Shown here: in pieces, positions 37,977 to 47,065 of the stretch
Position numbering within the stretch: the first letter of the stretch is position 1
Layout of the letters: each line of letters opens with the position of its first letter
Assembly (NCBI GenBank): GCA_031316155.1
Contig: JALDRB010000001.1
Span: 1-64,000 of the forward strand
DNA: 64,000 nucleotides
Origin: Candidatus Scalindua sp.
GTDB taxonomy: Bacteria; Planctomycetota; Brocadiia; Brocadiales; Scalinduaceae
Direction: 5' to 3'
Translations under genes and position numbers: made by a program
The notes under the pieces: generated by a model
Databases searched by the model: none
What the model was told of the DNA's origin: nothing
The model's input: the letters and a program-made list of their open reading frames with translations, nothing else

Positions 37977-38084
37977 TTCGCTACGCTGGTTCAGCAGGCC
38001 GAAACCTCGATTGGTTCAAAGCCGATGGGCAGTGAACTCAAAATAGTTTATATGGAGAATACAAGAAGATGTCAAGAAGAAAAA

Positions 38085-38105
38085 GGCCTGCTCGGACGGC
38101 AGGCC
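38085..38105. repeat. perfect GC-rich hairpin between the small toxin-like gene and hsdR
   Basis: GGCCTGC (38085-38091) and GCAGGCC (38099-38105) pair with a seven-base loop. A GGCC..GGCC pair lies earlier at about 37969-38000. Probably a terminator for the preceding genes or an attenuator before hsdR; the T tract is missing. Confidence 0.4.
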
Positions 38106-38190
38106 CATCTCCTTCAGCTCTTACACTCTAAGAGATGGCCAATGAGTAAACTGATATTACCGAATTAATAAAGACGTGTCAAAATAAAAA

Positions 38191-41100
38191 ATGCAAACTC
38201 CATTAATAAAAGAAGATCACATATCGCAAATCCCGGCGTTGCAGCTCTTGCAGAATATGGGATATAGCTATCTCACACCAGAAGAAGCGTTGGAACTCCG
38301 GGGCGGGAGGAAGAGGAATGTCATACTGGACGGTATCCTGGAAGAGCAACTCCGGAAGATGAATACAATCCGGTATAAGGGACAGGAGTATCCTTTTTCC
38401 GAGGGGAATATTATCAGCGCGGTTCATGCCCTGAAAGACGTTATCTATGACGGGCTTGTCCGCACGAATGAAAAGGTCTATGATCTCTTATGTCTCGGCA
38501 AAAGTCTTCAACAATCGATACTCGGTGATATCAAGAGTTTTACCCTTCACTATATTGACTGGGAGCATCCGGGAAACAATGTGTATCACGTAACAGAGGA
38601 ATTTGGTGTTGAGCGTACTGGAAGTAAGAAGCAGTATTATCCCGACATCGTCCTTTTTGTAAACGGAATCCCATTCTGTGTTATTGAATGTAAGCGACTG
38701 GACGTCGGTATCGGTAAAAAGCCTATCGAGCAGGCAATCTCCCAACATATCCGCAATCAGAAGGATGACGGCATTCCTCATCTATTACTCTACTCTCAAA
38801 TCTTGATGGCGATTTCAAAGAACAAGGCGCAATACGCGACAACGGGAACACCCATGGAATTCTGGGCGGTGTGGAATGAGCAGGAAGTCGTTGATGATAA
38901 AATCTCCTCTCTGATTAACAAGACACTTTCCGTTGAACAGAAAGAGAGGCTTTTCAGAAACAGATTCAAGTATATCCGCAAATACTTTGACGCGCTGGAA
39001 TATGAAGAAGGAAGAGAGATCACTGAACAGGACAGAGCCTTATATTCCCTGTGCCAACCCGAACGTCTGCTTGAACTGTCGTTTCGTTATATTCTCTTTG
39101 ATGCGGGAGAAAAGAAGATAGCACGTTATCAGCAGTATTTCTGTGTAAAGAAGATTATGAATCGTATCACTACAGTTGATAATACAGGAAAACGATTGGG
39201 TGGTGTGGTCTGGCATACACAGGGAAGCGGGAAATCTCTTACCATGGTGATGCTTGCCAAGGCAATCGCATTGGAACCAACTATCGACAATTACAAAATT
39301 ATCCTGGTAACCGACCGGGTTGATCTGGATGATCAGATATATAAAACATTCTTTCATTGTGGAAAGGAGCTGGAACAGGCAAGTACCGGCAAAAATTTAA
39401 TTGAACTGATACAAGGCCATAAGGAATGCATTATTACGACTATCATTGATAAGTTTGAAGCCGCCGTAGGAACAAAAGATGCGAGAAACACCGATCCAAA
39501 CATCTTTGTGCTCGTGGATGAGGGACACAGGGGACAATATGGTCCCCTGCATGCCAGGATGAAAAAGATTTTGCCAAATGCCTGCTATATCGGATTTACG
39601 GGCACTCCGGTAATGAAGAAGGACAAAAACACCATTGCAACATTTGGCGGGCTTATTGACTCGTATACTATTGATCAGGCGGTAAAAGACAAGGCAGTCA
39701 GACCTCTTTTATATGAAGGCCGGCATGTAGAGCAGAAAGTAGACTCTGAATCAATTGACGGCTGGTTTCAAAAGTTTACGAAAGAGTTAACAAAAGAACA
39801 GGCGGCAGATCTTAAAAAGAAGTTTGCGACCACTGATCAACTAAACAAGGCGGAGCAGAAGGTCATGCGCATCGCCTGGGATATCAGTGATCATTTCCGC
39901 GAAAACTGGCAGGGAACTCCTTTTAAGGCTCAGTTAGTTGCGCAGGACAAGAAAACGGCATTGATGTACAAAAAATATCTTGATGAGTTCGGTATTGTCA
40001 TATCAGAAGTGCTCATCTCAGGACCTGACGACCGCGAAGGAGAGGAAGATATTTACAAAGAGAATAAAGAGGAGGTCATACGTTTCTGGAAGGCCATGAT
40101 GGGAAAATATGGCACTGAAAAAGAGTATAACAGGCAGATAATCAATGCTTTTAAATATGGCGAATTTCCTGAAATTATTATCGTAGTTGACAAGCTGATT
40201 ACGGGCTTCGATGCTCCCCGTAACACTGTTCTTTATCTTACGAGGAAGCTGAAGGACCATACGCTGCTTCAGGCTATTGCTCGAGTTAACCGCTTGTATC
40301 AGGGAAAAGAATTTGGATACATCATAGACTACCGTGGCGTTCTTGAGAATCTCGATCACGCTTTAGACATTTACGGCCAATTGTCTGAATTTGACAAGGA
40401 CGATCTTCTTAATGCACTGGAGGATGTCTCCGTAAAAATTCAGACCCTTCCTCAGAAACACTCCGACTTATGGGATGTCTTCAAGGAAGTGAAGAATAAA
40501 CGGGACGAGGAAGCTTATGAGCGTTTGCTGGCTGATGATGCGCTCCGAAACGAATTTTACGAACGTTTTTCAAAATATGCCAGAACTCTTGCAATCGCGC
40601 TTTCATCATTGAAATTTATCGAAGAAACATCTGAAGAGAAAATTAAAAGATACAAAACGGACTTAAAATTTTACAAAGAGCTTCGAAGGGCTGTGCAGAG
40701 AAGGTATGCTGAAATCATTGATTTTTCTGAGTATGAACCGAAGATCCAGAAACTGATCGATACTCACGTCGGCACCGGAGAGGTTGAGTATGTTACCGAA
40801 CAGGTCAATATCTTTAACAAGGAAAGTTTTGTTAAGGAAGTCCAGGCTATTTATGGAGATGCGGCAAAAGCTGACACGATAGCACACCGGACAAAAAAAA
40901 CCATTGAAGAACGTATACAGGAAGACCCCGCATTCTATAAAAAATTTTCAGAACTTATTGAGGAAGCTATCCGGGCATTTCACGAAGAGAGAATTAGGGA
41001 ATCCGAATATCTGAAAAAGGTTGAGGATATTATGGAAGCTGTCGTAAACAGAAAAGATGATGATATTCCTGAATCCCTGAGTAATAATGACAACGCAAAA

Positions 41101-41382
41101 GCGTATTATGGATGTATCCGCGAAATATTTGATTCTCACAGAGATGACGGTATCGACATTGCGAATGCTGCCATCGAAGCCAGTACTATTATTGACGACA
41201 TCATTATGAACATGCGCATGGTAAATTGGACAACGAATACAGACAGGCAGAATCAGATGCGCAATAAGATTGAAGATTGTATCTTTGAATTGCAGAGGAA
41301 ATACGGCTTCAACCTTACATTTGATGAAATCGATTCAATCATGGATCAGTGTCTTGATATCGCTAAAGTGAGGGTTCCTTGA
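38191..41382 (+). CDS. hsdR: type I restriction motor/nuclease subunit HsdR
   Basis: 1063 residues, standard length. The N-terminal nuclease site is Asp152 (YPDIVLF) and Glu166-x-Lys168 (VIECKR). Helicase motifs follow: Walker A TQGSGKS near 341, DEGHRGQYG near 442, GFTGTP, and the later ITGFDAPRNTVL and QAIARVNR. The start has no good ribosome-binding site. Needs HsdM and HsdS for function; HsdM is missing here. Four-base overlap with the next gene. Confidence 0.95.
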   Translation: MQTPLIKEDHISQIPALQLLQNMGYSYLTPEEALELRGGRKRNVILDGILEEQLRKMNTIRYKGQEYPFSEGNIISAVHALKDVIYDGLVRTNEKVYDLLCLGKSLQQSILGDIKSFTLHYIDWEHPGNNVYHVTEEFGVERTGSKKQYYPDIVLFVNGIPFCVIECKRLDVGIGKKPIEQAISQHIRNQKDDGIPHLLLYSQILMAISKNKAQYATTGTPMEFWAVWNEQEVVDDKISSLINKTLSVEQKERLFRNRFKYIRKYFDALEYEEGREITEQDRALYSLCQPERLLELSFRYILFDAGEKKIARYQQYFCVKKIMNRITTVDNTGKRLGGVVWHTQGSGKSLTMVMLAKAIALEPTIDNYKIILVTDRVDLDDQIYKTFFHCGKELEQASTGKNLIELIQGHKECIITTIIDKFEAAVGTKDARNTDPNIFVLVDEGHRGQYGPLHARMKKILPNACYIGFTGTPVMKKDKNTIATFGGLIDSYTIDQAVKDKAVRPLLYEGRHVEQKVDSESIDGWFQKFTKELTKEQAADLKKKFATTDQLNKAEQKVMRIAWDISDHFRENWQGTPFKAQLVAQDKKTALMYKKYLDEFGIVISEVLISGPDDREGEEDIYKENKEEVIRFWKAMMGKYGTEKEYNRQIINAFKYGEFPEIIIVVDKLITGFDAPRNTVLYLTRKLKDHTLLQAIARVNRLYQGKEFGYIIDYRGVLENLDHALDIYGQLSEFDKDDLLNALEDVSVKIQTLPQKHSDLWDVFKEVKNKRDEEAYERLLADDALRNEFYERFSKYARTLAIALSSLKFIEETSEEKIKRYKTDLKFYKELRRAVQRRYAEIIDFSEYEPKIQKLIDTHVGTGEVEYVTEQVNIFNKESFVKEVQAIYGDAAKADTIAHRTKKTIEERIQEDPAFYKKFSELIEEAIRAFHEERIRESEYLKKVEDIMEAVVNRKDDDIPESLSNNDNAKAYYGCIREIFDSHRDDGIDIANAAIEASTIIDDIIMNMRMVNWTTNTDRQNQMRNKIEDCIFELQRKYGFNLTFDEIDSIMDQCLDIAKVRVP

Positions 41383-42116
41383 ATTTGGTAAAAACAGGAA
41401 AGAGAGTAGAACGTCGCAGCCTCGACTTCGGAAATACAAAAATTGCATTTTCTTTATCATTCAGCACACGCAAAAATCTCAACATCAGTGTTCATCCAAA
41501 TCTTGAAGTAACAGTCAATGCGCCAGTTGATCGCTCATTAGATGACGTTTTATCCCGGGTGAAAAAACGGGCGCCCTGGATAATCAAACAGAAAAACTAT
41601 TTTGAACGTTTTCAACCTTTACCGACAGAGAAAGAATATGTAAGCGGAGAAACTCACTATTACCTTGGACGGCAATATCGACTCAAAGTGGTAAAAAGTG
41701 ATAAAGACGATGTAAAACTGATTGGAAGATATTTCACTATCTATACTGCGGACCGTAGTAATAAAAAGATGGTGAAAGAGCTTTTAAATACATGGTATAT
41801 TAATCATGCTGAAGAGGTATTCAATAAACGTTTCAAAATCTGTTATGATTCTGTTAAAAGATATCACATACCGCATCCACAGTTGCGTCTTCGCAGGATG
41901 ACCAAACGCTGGGGAAGCTGTACCAACTCAAAAACTATCCTTATCAATACCGAACTGATAAAAACACCCATATGTTGCATCGATTACATTATCATGCACG
42001 AACTCTGTCATCTAAAGATTCGCAAACATGATAAAAATTTTTATTCATTACTGACTAAATTTATGCCTGACTGGGAAAAAAGAAAGGAAAGCATTGAAAG
42101 CAAAAGCATGATTTAA
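41379..42116 (+). CDS. YgjP-like zinc metallopeptidase (M48/DUF45)
   Basis: 245 residues from a TTG overlapping the hsdR stop (TTGA). HELCH (His207, His211) is the zinc-binding HExxH variant with C at the fourth position; the third ligand is likely in RKHDKNFYSLL. RLRRMTKRWGSCTNS just before is the family signature. Such genes commonly follow hsdR in type I loci, and their role there is not established. Confidence 0.85.
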   Translation: MNLVKTGKRVERRSLDFGNTKIAFSLSFSTRKNLNISVHPNLEVTVNAPVDRSLDDVLSRVKKRAPWIIKQKNYFERFQPLPTEKEYVSGETHYYLGRQYRLKVVKSDKDDVKLIGRYFTIYTADRSNKKMVKELLNTWYINHAEEVFNKRFKICYDSVKRYHIPHPQLRLRRMTKRWGSCTNSKTILINTELIKTPICCIDYIIMHELCHLKIRKHDKNFYSLLTKFMPDWEKRKESIESKSMI

Positions 42117-42191
42117 GGAAACATTCGATAATCTTGAATGTATCCGGATATCCAGTTACCTGTTCATATGATGAATTTCAAATCAACTTTT

Positions 42192-42282
42192 ATGTGCGTT
42201 AGCACATGTTCAAAATGGCGTTAAGCAACGAAATGGACTTCGTTTTAGCCATTTTGAAAGAGTTGTGCAGGACGCACAACTC
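42192..42282. repeat. three consecutive perfect hairpins
   Basis: ATGTGC/GCACAT (42192-42207), TTCAAAATGGC/GCCATTTTGAA (42209-42258), and GAGTTGTGC/GCACAACTC (42260-42282) follow each other with no gap between them. They sit between the last island gene and tRNA-Glu. The third resembles the TTGTGC/GCACAA hairpin near 63001. Could be a structured RNA, recombination site or part of an island end. Confidence 0.55.
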
Positions 42283-42390
42283 GATGGTGTGATTTTTATT
42301 TTCTTGTTGCTGTATTATAGAAGGGAAATGTTCTGTGTGCATCAAACAGAGCTTACCTCTCTCAAGAGAGAAATAAGCTCTAAGTATAAG

Positions 42391-42465
<75 letters not shown>

Positions 42466-42479
42466 TGAATACGAGTATT

Positions 42480-42618
42480 TATACTCATCTCATAATGGTT
42501 TTGGAAAAAATCCGAGATAAAATTGAGCGAGTAAAGTCCTCGGCGTTTTTTGTCCGGGGATACCTTCACCAAGATTTGGTTTCCAGTAAAACCGAAAACC
42601 AAATCGGTTTTAGTATAA
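42480..42618. repeat. dispersed repeat, copy C
   Basis: 139 bases, same orientation as copy B. It fills the space between tRNA-Glu and tRNA-Lys; its end (TTTTAGTATAAA) is one base from the tRNA-Lys 3' end. Same competing hairpins as the other copies. Confidence 0.9.
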
Positions 42619-42619
42619 A

Positions 42620-42692
42620 TGAGGGCAGAAGGACTCGAACCTTCGACAATCGCCTTAAAAGGGCGGTGCTCTACCAACTGAGCTATACCCCC
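42620..42692 (-). tRNA. tRNA-Lys (TTT)
   Basis: On the - strand GGGGGTA pairs with TGCCCTC (with G-T pairs), D-arm GCTCAGTTGGTAGAGC, anticodon loop CTTTTAA (anticodon TTT), T-arm GAAGG TTCGAGT CCTTC. 73 bases without encoded CCA. Confidence 0.95.
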
Positions 42693-42734
42693 ATTATGTT
42701 ATTCCATCACGAAATTTACTTTTGTCGTAATGCT

Positions 42735-42792
42735 CTCCTGCTTACCCGACCGAAAAGCACATGCCGGATGAGCTACCCAATGAAAGCAGGAG
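42735..42792. repeat. 9-bp perfect inverted repeat with tRNA-like interior
   Basis: CTCCTGCTT (42735-42743) pairs with AAGCAGGAG (42784-42792). The interior on the - strand reads GGGTAGCTCATCCGG and resembles a D-arm, but no complete cloverleaf forms. Lies between frr and tRNA-Lys. Possible frr terminator or decayed tRNA. Confidence 0.3.
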
Positions 42793-42808
42793 GTTATGCT
42801 CCGCCCGC

Positions 42809-43369
42809 TCACACCTTCATTAGTTCTTCCGTTTTCTTTTCCAGCAATACATTTAACGTGGATTCGCTGTTATGGATATATTCCTGGATCTTTTCCTTAG
42901 CTTTTTTCGATTCATCCTCTGTTAGCTGAGAATCTTTCACTTCCTTATCAATATGCTTATTCGCTTCTCTTCTGATGTTCCTGAGGGCAATTTTGGTCTC
43001 TTCTGTCAACTCTTTAACCTGAGCGACTATTTTTTTTCTGCGTTCTTCGCTCAAAGGGGGGAGTGGAAGACGTACAGATTTACCATCGGAATGTGTTGTC
43101 AGCCCCAGATCAGCCTGCTGAATCGCCTTCTCTATTTCTCTAATGATAGAAGGATCATATGGATTTATGACAATCAATTGAGGTTCCGGTGCGGTGATAT
43201 TTGCTATCTGCTTTAAAGAGGTTTGAGTGCCATAATATTCTACCTTGACGTTCTCAACAAGCCCGGGTGTTGCACGGCCGGTTCTGATACTCTTCAACTC
43301 CTCTTTCATCACATCAATAGTTTTCTCAATCTTCCTCTTTGTCTCTTCCTGAATCACTTTCGCGCTCAT
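42809..43369 (-). CDS. frr: ribosome recycling factor
   Basis: 186 residues, full length. SIRTGRATPGLVENV, YDPSIIREIEKAI and RLPLPPLSEERRKKIV are family signatures. Splits post-termination ribosomes together with EF-G. Five-base gap from pyrH, so co-transcribed in rpsB-tsf-pyrH-frr. Confidence 0.97.
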   Translation of the reverse strand: MSAKVIQEETKRKIEKTIDVMKEELKSIRTGRATPGLVENVKVEYYGTQTSLKQIANITAPEPQLIVINPYDPSIIREIEKAIQQADLGLTTHSDGKSVRLPLPPLSEERRKKIVAQVKELTEETKIALRNIRREANKHIDKEVKDSQLTEDESKKAKEKIQEYIHNSESTLNVLLEKKTEELMKV

Positions 43370-43374
43370 AACGT

Positions 43375-44094
43375 TTACCCTATATACGTTCCAATACCTG
43401 TTCCCTGTACGGCCTTTGCTACATTGTTCTTTTTTCTGAGATTGAATACAATTATGGGAAGCTTATTTTCCATGCTCAACGATACCGCTGTAGAATCCAT
43501 AATAGCAAGTTTTTTTTCTAACACATCTATGTATTTCAATTTAGTATACCTTTTCGCCGTTGAGTTGGTAAACGGATCATCAGAATATACACCGTCAACC
43601 TTTGTTCCTTTTAAGAAAACATCTGCGCCGATCTCCACTGCCCTTAAAGCTGCTGCTGTGTCTGTCGTAAAATAGGGGTTTCCTGTACCCCCAGCAAGAA
43701 CAACAACCCTGCCGCTATCAAGGCATGCCTTACATTTATGCACAGTATATGTCTCTACAATATTCTTGATTTGTACGGCACTTAAAACACAGGAAGGCAC
43801 CTTAATTTTTTCAAGGTGGTTTTGAAGTATCATTGCGTTTATTACCGTCGCAATCATTCCAAGCTGGTCGGCTCTCGTTCGATCAAAACCGGACTCACTT
43901 AACTTAGCGCCCCTTAAGATGTTGCCACCGCCAAGAACAACAGCAATTTCAACCTTTTCACTTTTTGCTTTCTTAATTTCAGCAGCAATGAAAGCATATT
44001 TCTCACTTTCTATTCCCGTTGTATCTTCAGAGCAAAACCCTTCACCGCTTATTTTTAAAAGGACACGTCTGTAGTTCTTCGTTATTTTTGACAT
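43375..44094 (-). CDS. pyrH: UMP kinase
   Basis: 239 residues from the ATG at 44094 (MSKITKNYRRVLLKISGEG). The frame extends to 44136 into repeat copy D, but the extension (TENQIGFS) is repeat-derived and not part of the family. GGGNILRGA, ADQLGMIATVINA and GTGNPYFTTDTAA are intact. The repeat ends one base before the ATG and supplies no AGGAG-like site, so initiation may be weak or leaderless-like. Third gene of the rpsB-tsf-pyrH-frr operon. Confidence 0.96.
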   Translation of the reverse strand: MSKITKNYRRVLLKISGEGFCSEDTTGIESEKYAFIAAEIKKAKSEKVEIAVVLGGGNILRGAKLSESGFDRTRADQLGMIATVINAMILQNHLEKIKVPSCVLSAVQIKNIVETYTVHKCKACLDSGRVVVLAGGTGNPYFTTDTAAALRAVEIGADVFLKGTKVDGVYSDDPFTNSTAKRYTKLKYIDVLEKKLAIMDSTAVSLSMENKLPIIVFNLRKKNNVAKAVQGTGIGTYIG

Positions 44095-44095
44095 T

Positions 44096-44232
44096 ATGCT
44101 AAAACCGATTTGGTTTTCGGTTTTACTGGAAACCAAATCTTGGTGAAGGTATCCCCGGACAAAAAACGCCGAGGACTTTACTCGCTCAATTTTATTTCGG
44201 ATTTTATCCCAAAACCATTACGTGATGAGTAT
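44096..44232. repeat. dispersed repeat, copy D (abuts pyrH start)
   Basis: 137 bases, same orientation as copy A. Starts ATGCTAAAACCGATTTGG one base from the pyrH start codon; ends TGATGAGTATA. Lies in the tsf-pyrH space, thus inside the operon transcript, where its hairpins would fold just upstream of pyrH. Confidence 0.9.
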
Positions 44233-44323
44233 ATATATCGGTGATACAGGCACTAAACCTGACCAAGCAGATTAAGCAGTAATATGACTCAGCCGGGAAC
44301 ACCCATACTCCTGACCAAAAATG

Positions 44324-44911
44324 TCAGCCTCCAACTTGAAATCTTACAAAACGATTAATCCTGATATTTTCTCCCAGTTTTGCAATAGCACTCTTCAGTA
44401 AATCGTTAATCGTCAGATCACTGTTTTTTACAAAGGGTTGCTCCAAAAGGCATTTTTCCTTATAAAAGTTCTCCAGCTTTCCTTCTATAATTTTTTCTCG
44501 CACATCAGAAGGCTTATCTTTGAATTCTTCCTGAAAAGACACTCTTTGATTTTCCACAATATCCGCCGCAATATCGTCTCTGTTTATGGCAAGCGGATTT
44601 GTGGCAGCAATCTGCATACAACAGTCCTTTACGAGATTCGTAAAAACATCGTTGTTGGCCACAAAATCTGTTTCACACTTTACTTCGACCATAACACCTA
44701 ACTTCCCTGTGGTATGTATGTAAGAACCAATCTTTCCCTCTGGAGTACCGCGGGAGTCTTTCTTTGCAGCCTTTGCAAATCCTTTTTCTTGTAAAAGCCC
44801 GGCTGCTGCTTCAAAAACTCCATTTGATTTCTCAAGTGCTTTTTTACAATCCAGGACTCCGGCACCTGTTTGTTCTCTCAATTTTTTTACGCTGCCTGCA
44901 TCTACTTTCAT
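44324..44911 (-). CDS. tsf: translation elongation factor Ts
   Basis: 195 residues from the ATG at 44911; eight more upstream codons are open but precede the conserved start. REQTGAGVLDCKKAL and CETDFVANND mark the EF-Tu-binding regions. Short single-core form, as in several phyla. Follows rpsB by 100 bases. Confidence 0.96.
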   Translation of the reverse strand: MKVDAGSVKKLREQTGAGVLDCKKALEKSNGVFEAAAGLLQEKGFAKAAKKDSRGTPEGKIGSYIHTTGKLGVMVEVKCETDFVANNDVFTNLVKDCCMQIAATNPLAINRDDIAADIVENQRVSFQEEFKDKPSDVREKIIEGKLENFYKEKCLLEQPFVKNSDLTINDLLKSAIAKLGENIRINRFVRFQVGG

Positions 44912-45010
44912 AAAACTAACTCCATAATTTGTCACTTAATTTTCATAGAAAAAAAAGACCTTCCAAGGAAATGTTTTTTCTGATGTTATTTCGTGGAGAA
45001 CAAAAACAAC

Positions 45011-45736
45011 CTAGATACTTTCTTGCAATTCAGTGGTGTGTTCTTCTTTCACAAGAGGAGGCTGCCCCTCCAGAATAGCGTCAGCAGCCTTATTTAAGAA
45101 GAGCCTTACAGACCTGATAGCATCATCATTCCCCGGTAAACATATATCAATCAAACCAGGATCACAATCTGTATCTGCAAGACATATCGTCGGTATTCCC
45201 ATCTTTAAAGCCTCTTTTATTGCAATATGTTCTTTCTTAGGATCGACTACAACCAGCACAGACGGTATTTTGTCCATTCCTCTAATGCCCGCAAGATTTT
45301 TATTGATCCTTTTTCTTTCACGCGTAAACGATGAAATCATCTTTTTACTATACGCATGAATCGAACCATTACTCTCCATCTCTTCCAACTCTTCCAACCG
45401 TTTCAAACGCTTACGAATTGTCTCAAAATTCGTAAGTGTCCCTCCCAGCCATCTTTCGCTTATATAATGCATGTTGCAGCGCTTTGCTTCAGCAACAATC
45501 GCATCTTTCGCTTGCCACTTAGTACCAACAAAAAGAACGTCTTTTTTGGCGCAAGAGAGTTTTGTAAGAAATTTATACGCCGTAATTAACCCTCTGACCG
45601 TTTCCTTTAAATTTATTATGTGGATTAAATTACGTTTCCCGAAGATAAAAGGCTTCATCTTTGGATTCCAACGGCTAGTCCTGTGTCCAAAATGAAAACC
45701 AGCATCAACTAATTCTTGAATATTTACAATTGACAA
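45011..45736 (-). CDS. rpsB: 30S ribosomal protein S2
   Basis: 241 residues. [33 protein letters not shown] and [14 protein letters not shown] are hallmark stretches. First gene of the rpsB-tsf-pyrH-frr operon, with a 96-base promoter gap to the upstream radical SAM gene. Confidence 0.97.
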   Translation of the reverse strand: MSIVNIQELVDAGFHFGHRTSRWNPKMKPFIFGKRNLIHIINLKETVRGLITAYKFLTKLSCAKKDVLFVGTKWQAKDAIVAEAKRCNMHYISERWLGGTLTNFETIRKRLKRLEELEEMESNGSIHAYSKKMISSFTRERKRINKNLAGIRGMDKIPSVLVVVDPKKEHIAIKEALKMGIPTICLADTDCDPGLIDICLPGNDDAIRSVRLFLNKAADAILEGQPPLVKEEHTTELQESI

Positions 45737-45832
45737 AAAAAATACTCCTTATATCTCGTTAGTTAAAAAGAACCTTATATAAATAAAAAGAATACAAATG
45801 TCAAGCCTTTTTCATAGAAAAACAACAACTCG

Positions 45833-47062
45833 TCAACAACTGATGAGTGATTCCTCATTTGGTATGTTTTCGAATTCTTCTATAGATATGGGCAATTTAG
45901 CATTTGCAGGGATTGGATCAATAAATTTCCGCCTGTAAGACTTACTCTGCATACGACATGTCGGATGGCGTTTGCTGAAATCCGGATGGGTAACCATTTT
46001 TTTCCAGATAGCCTGTATCGGCATGTCACGTACATTCCCAAAGTTTATTGGATTAAAATCGCAGGGATTAATGTCTCCGTAAGCAGTCATATAAAACTGA
46101 GACTGGGCGCCATAGCACCCAACACCTTTTGGAGAATTGATCAAAGCCATTGCGTTCACACCCATTGGACAGTCCATCTCATGATATTTCTTCGCAAGCG
46201 CTATGAGTTGCCTCCTGTCTTCAGAGCCAAGTATTTTAGACGTATCCTTCAAAAATCGACCTGATGGTATACAATCAAATATAGTAACTTCGGAAAAACC
46301 CTGTTCTTGAGCAATCCTCAGCAATTTCTCAACACTGCCGTTTTTAATCCCTTCACTGGTAGCATACGTAGAAATACCGGTTAATATCCCTGCTTTCCTG
46401 CATCTTTCTGCACCCTCAAAGGCTTTTTCGTAACATCCCGGTACAACCCTGAATTCGTTATGCAGCCCCGGTTCACTGCTATCTATTGAAATATTAAGCG
46501 AAGCCAACCCCGATTCCGCCAGTTTTTTCACATTTTCCTCTGTCAGCAAAAGGCCATTGGTAAAGATCATTGCAATAGCCTTTGTTTTGTCCACATATTC
46601 AATGAGTTCGTAGAGCTCTTTACGCAGCAAAGGCTCACCGCCCACGTATATGACAAGACTCGCCCCAAGGTCCAGCGCTCCACTAACCACCGTCTTGATC
46701 TCGTCAACGGTAAGTTCTTTTTTTGTATGATCGATAAACGGATCTGCACTGCAATGTATACACTTACATTGGCAACTGTGAGTTATAGCGAGATTAGCCG
46801 TTACAGGAAAAGCCATTTTGCTGAGCATCATTCTGAGCTTTCGTGTAAGGAAACGCATTCCAGCTTGACTGGGAAAAGGAGGATTGTAAAGATTATAAAC
46901 ATGCCCGCCATTCACCTTTGCTATTACCTTGAGCTCGTTAAGTTTTCCGAAAAACTGCTCAACATATGGTTGCATCATTTCTCCTAATGCACCACCTGCT
47001 TTTCCAACTATCCTGCCATTCTCAATCTTAGCATCTATATGTAAAAAGTCAAAAGTGGTCAT
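45833..47062 (-). CDS. radical SAM/SPASM-domain protein, function unknown
   Basis: 409 residues. About 85 N-terminal residues precede the radical SAM core, which starts at the 4Fe-4S motif C-QCK-C-IH-C (CQCKCIHCSADP). GGEPLL and SIDSSEPGLH follow. The C-terminal SPASM part carries further cysteines (VGCYGAQSQFYMTAYG, NPCDFNPINFGN, RHPTCRM) that bind auxiliary clusters. Such proteins often modify peptides or cofactors; no precursor peptide is seen nearby. It follows the Gfo/Idh gene by three bases and is likely in the lipid A transcript. Confidence 0.88.
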   Translation of the reverse strand: MTTFDFLHIDAKIENGRIVGKAGGALGEMMQPYVEQFFGKLNELKVIAKVNGGHVYNLYNPPFPSQAGMRFLTRKLRMMLSKMAFPVTANLAITHSCQCKCIHCSADPFIDHTKKELTVDEIKTVVSGALDLGASLVIYVGGEPLLRKELYELIEYVDKTKAIAMIFTNGLLLTEENVKKLAESGLASLNISIDSSEPGLHNEFRVVPGCYEKAFEGAERCRKAGILTGISTYATSEGIKNGSVEKLLRIAQEQGFSEVTIFDCIPSGRFLKDTSKILGSEDRRQLIALAKKYHEMDCPMGVNAMALINSPKGVGCYGAQSQFYMTAYGDINPCDFNPINFGNVRDMPIQAIWKKMVTHPDFSKRHPTCRMQSKSYRRKFIDPIPANAKLPISIEEFENIPNEESLISC

Positions 47063-47065
47063 ACT

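Noticed and set aside
44095-44136. N-terminal extension of pyrH
   Set aside because: The extra 14 codons lie in the repeat and are absent from UMP kinases.
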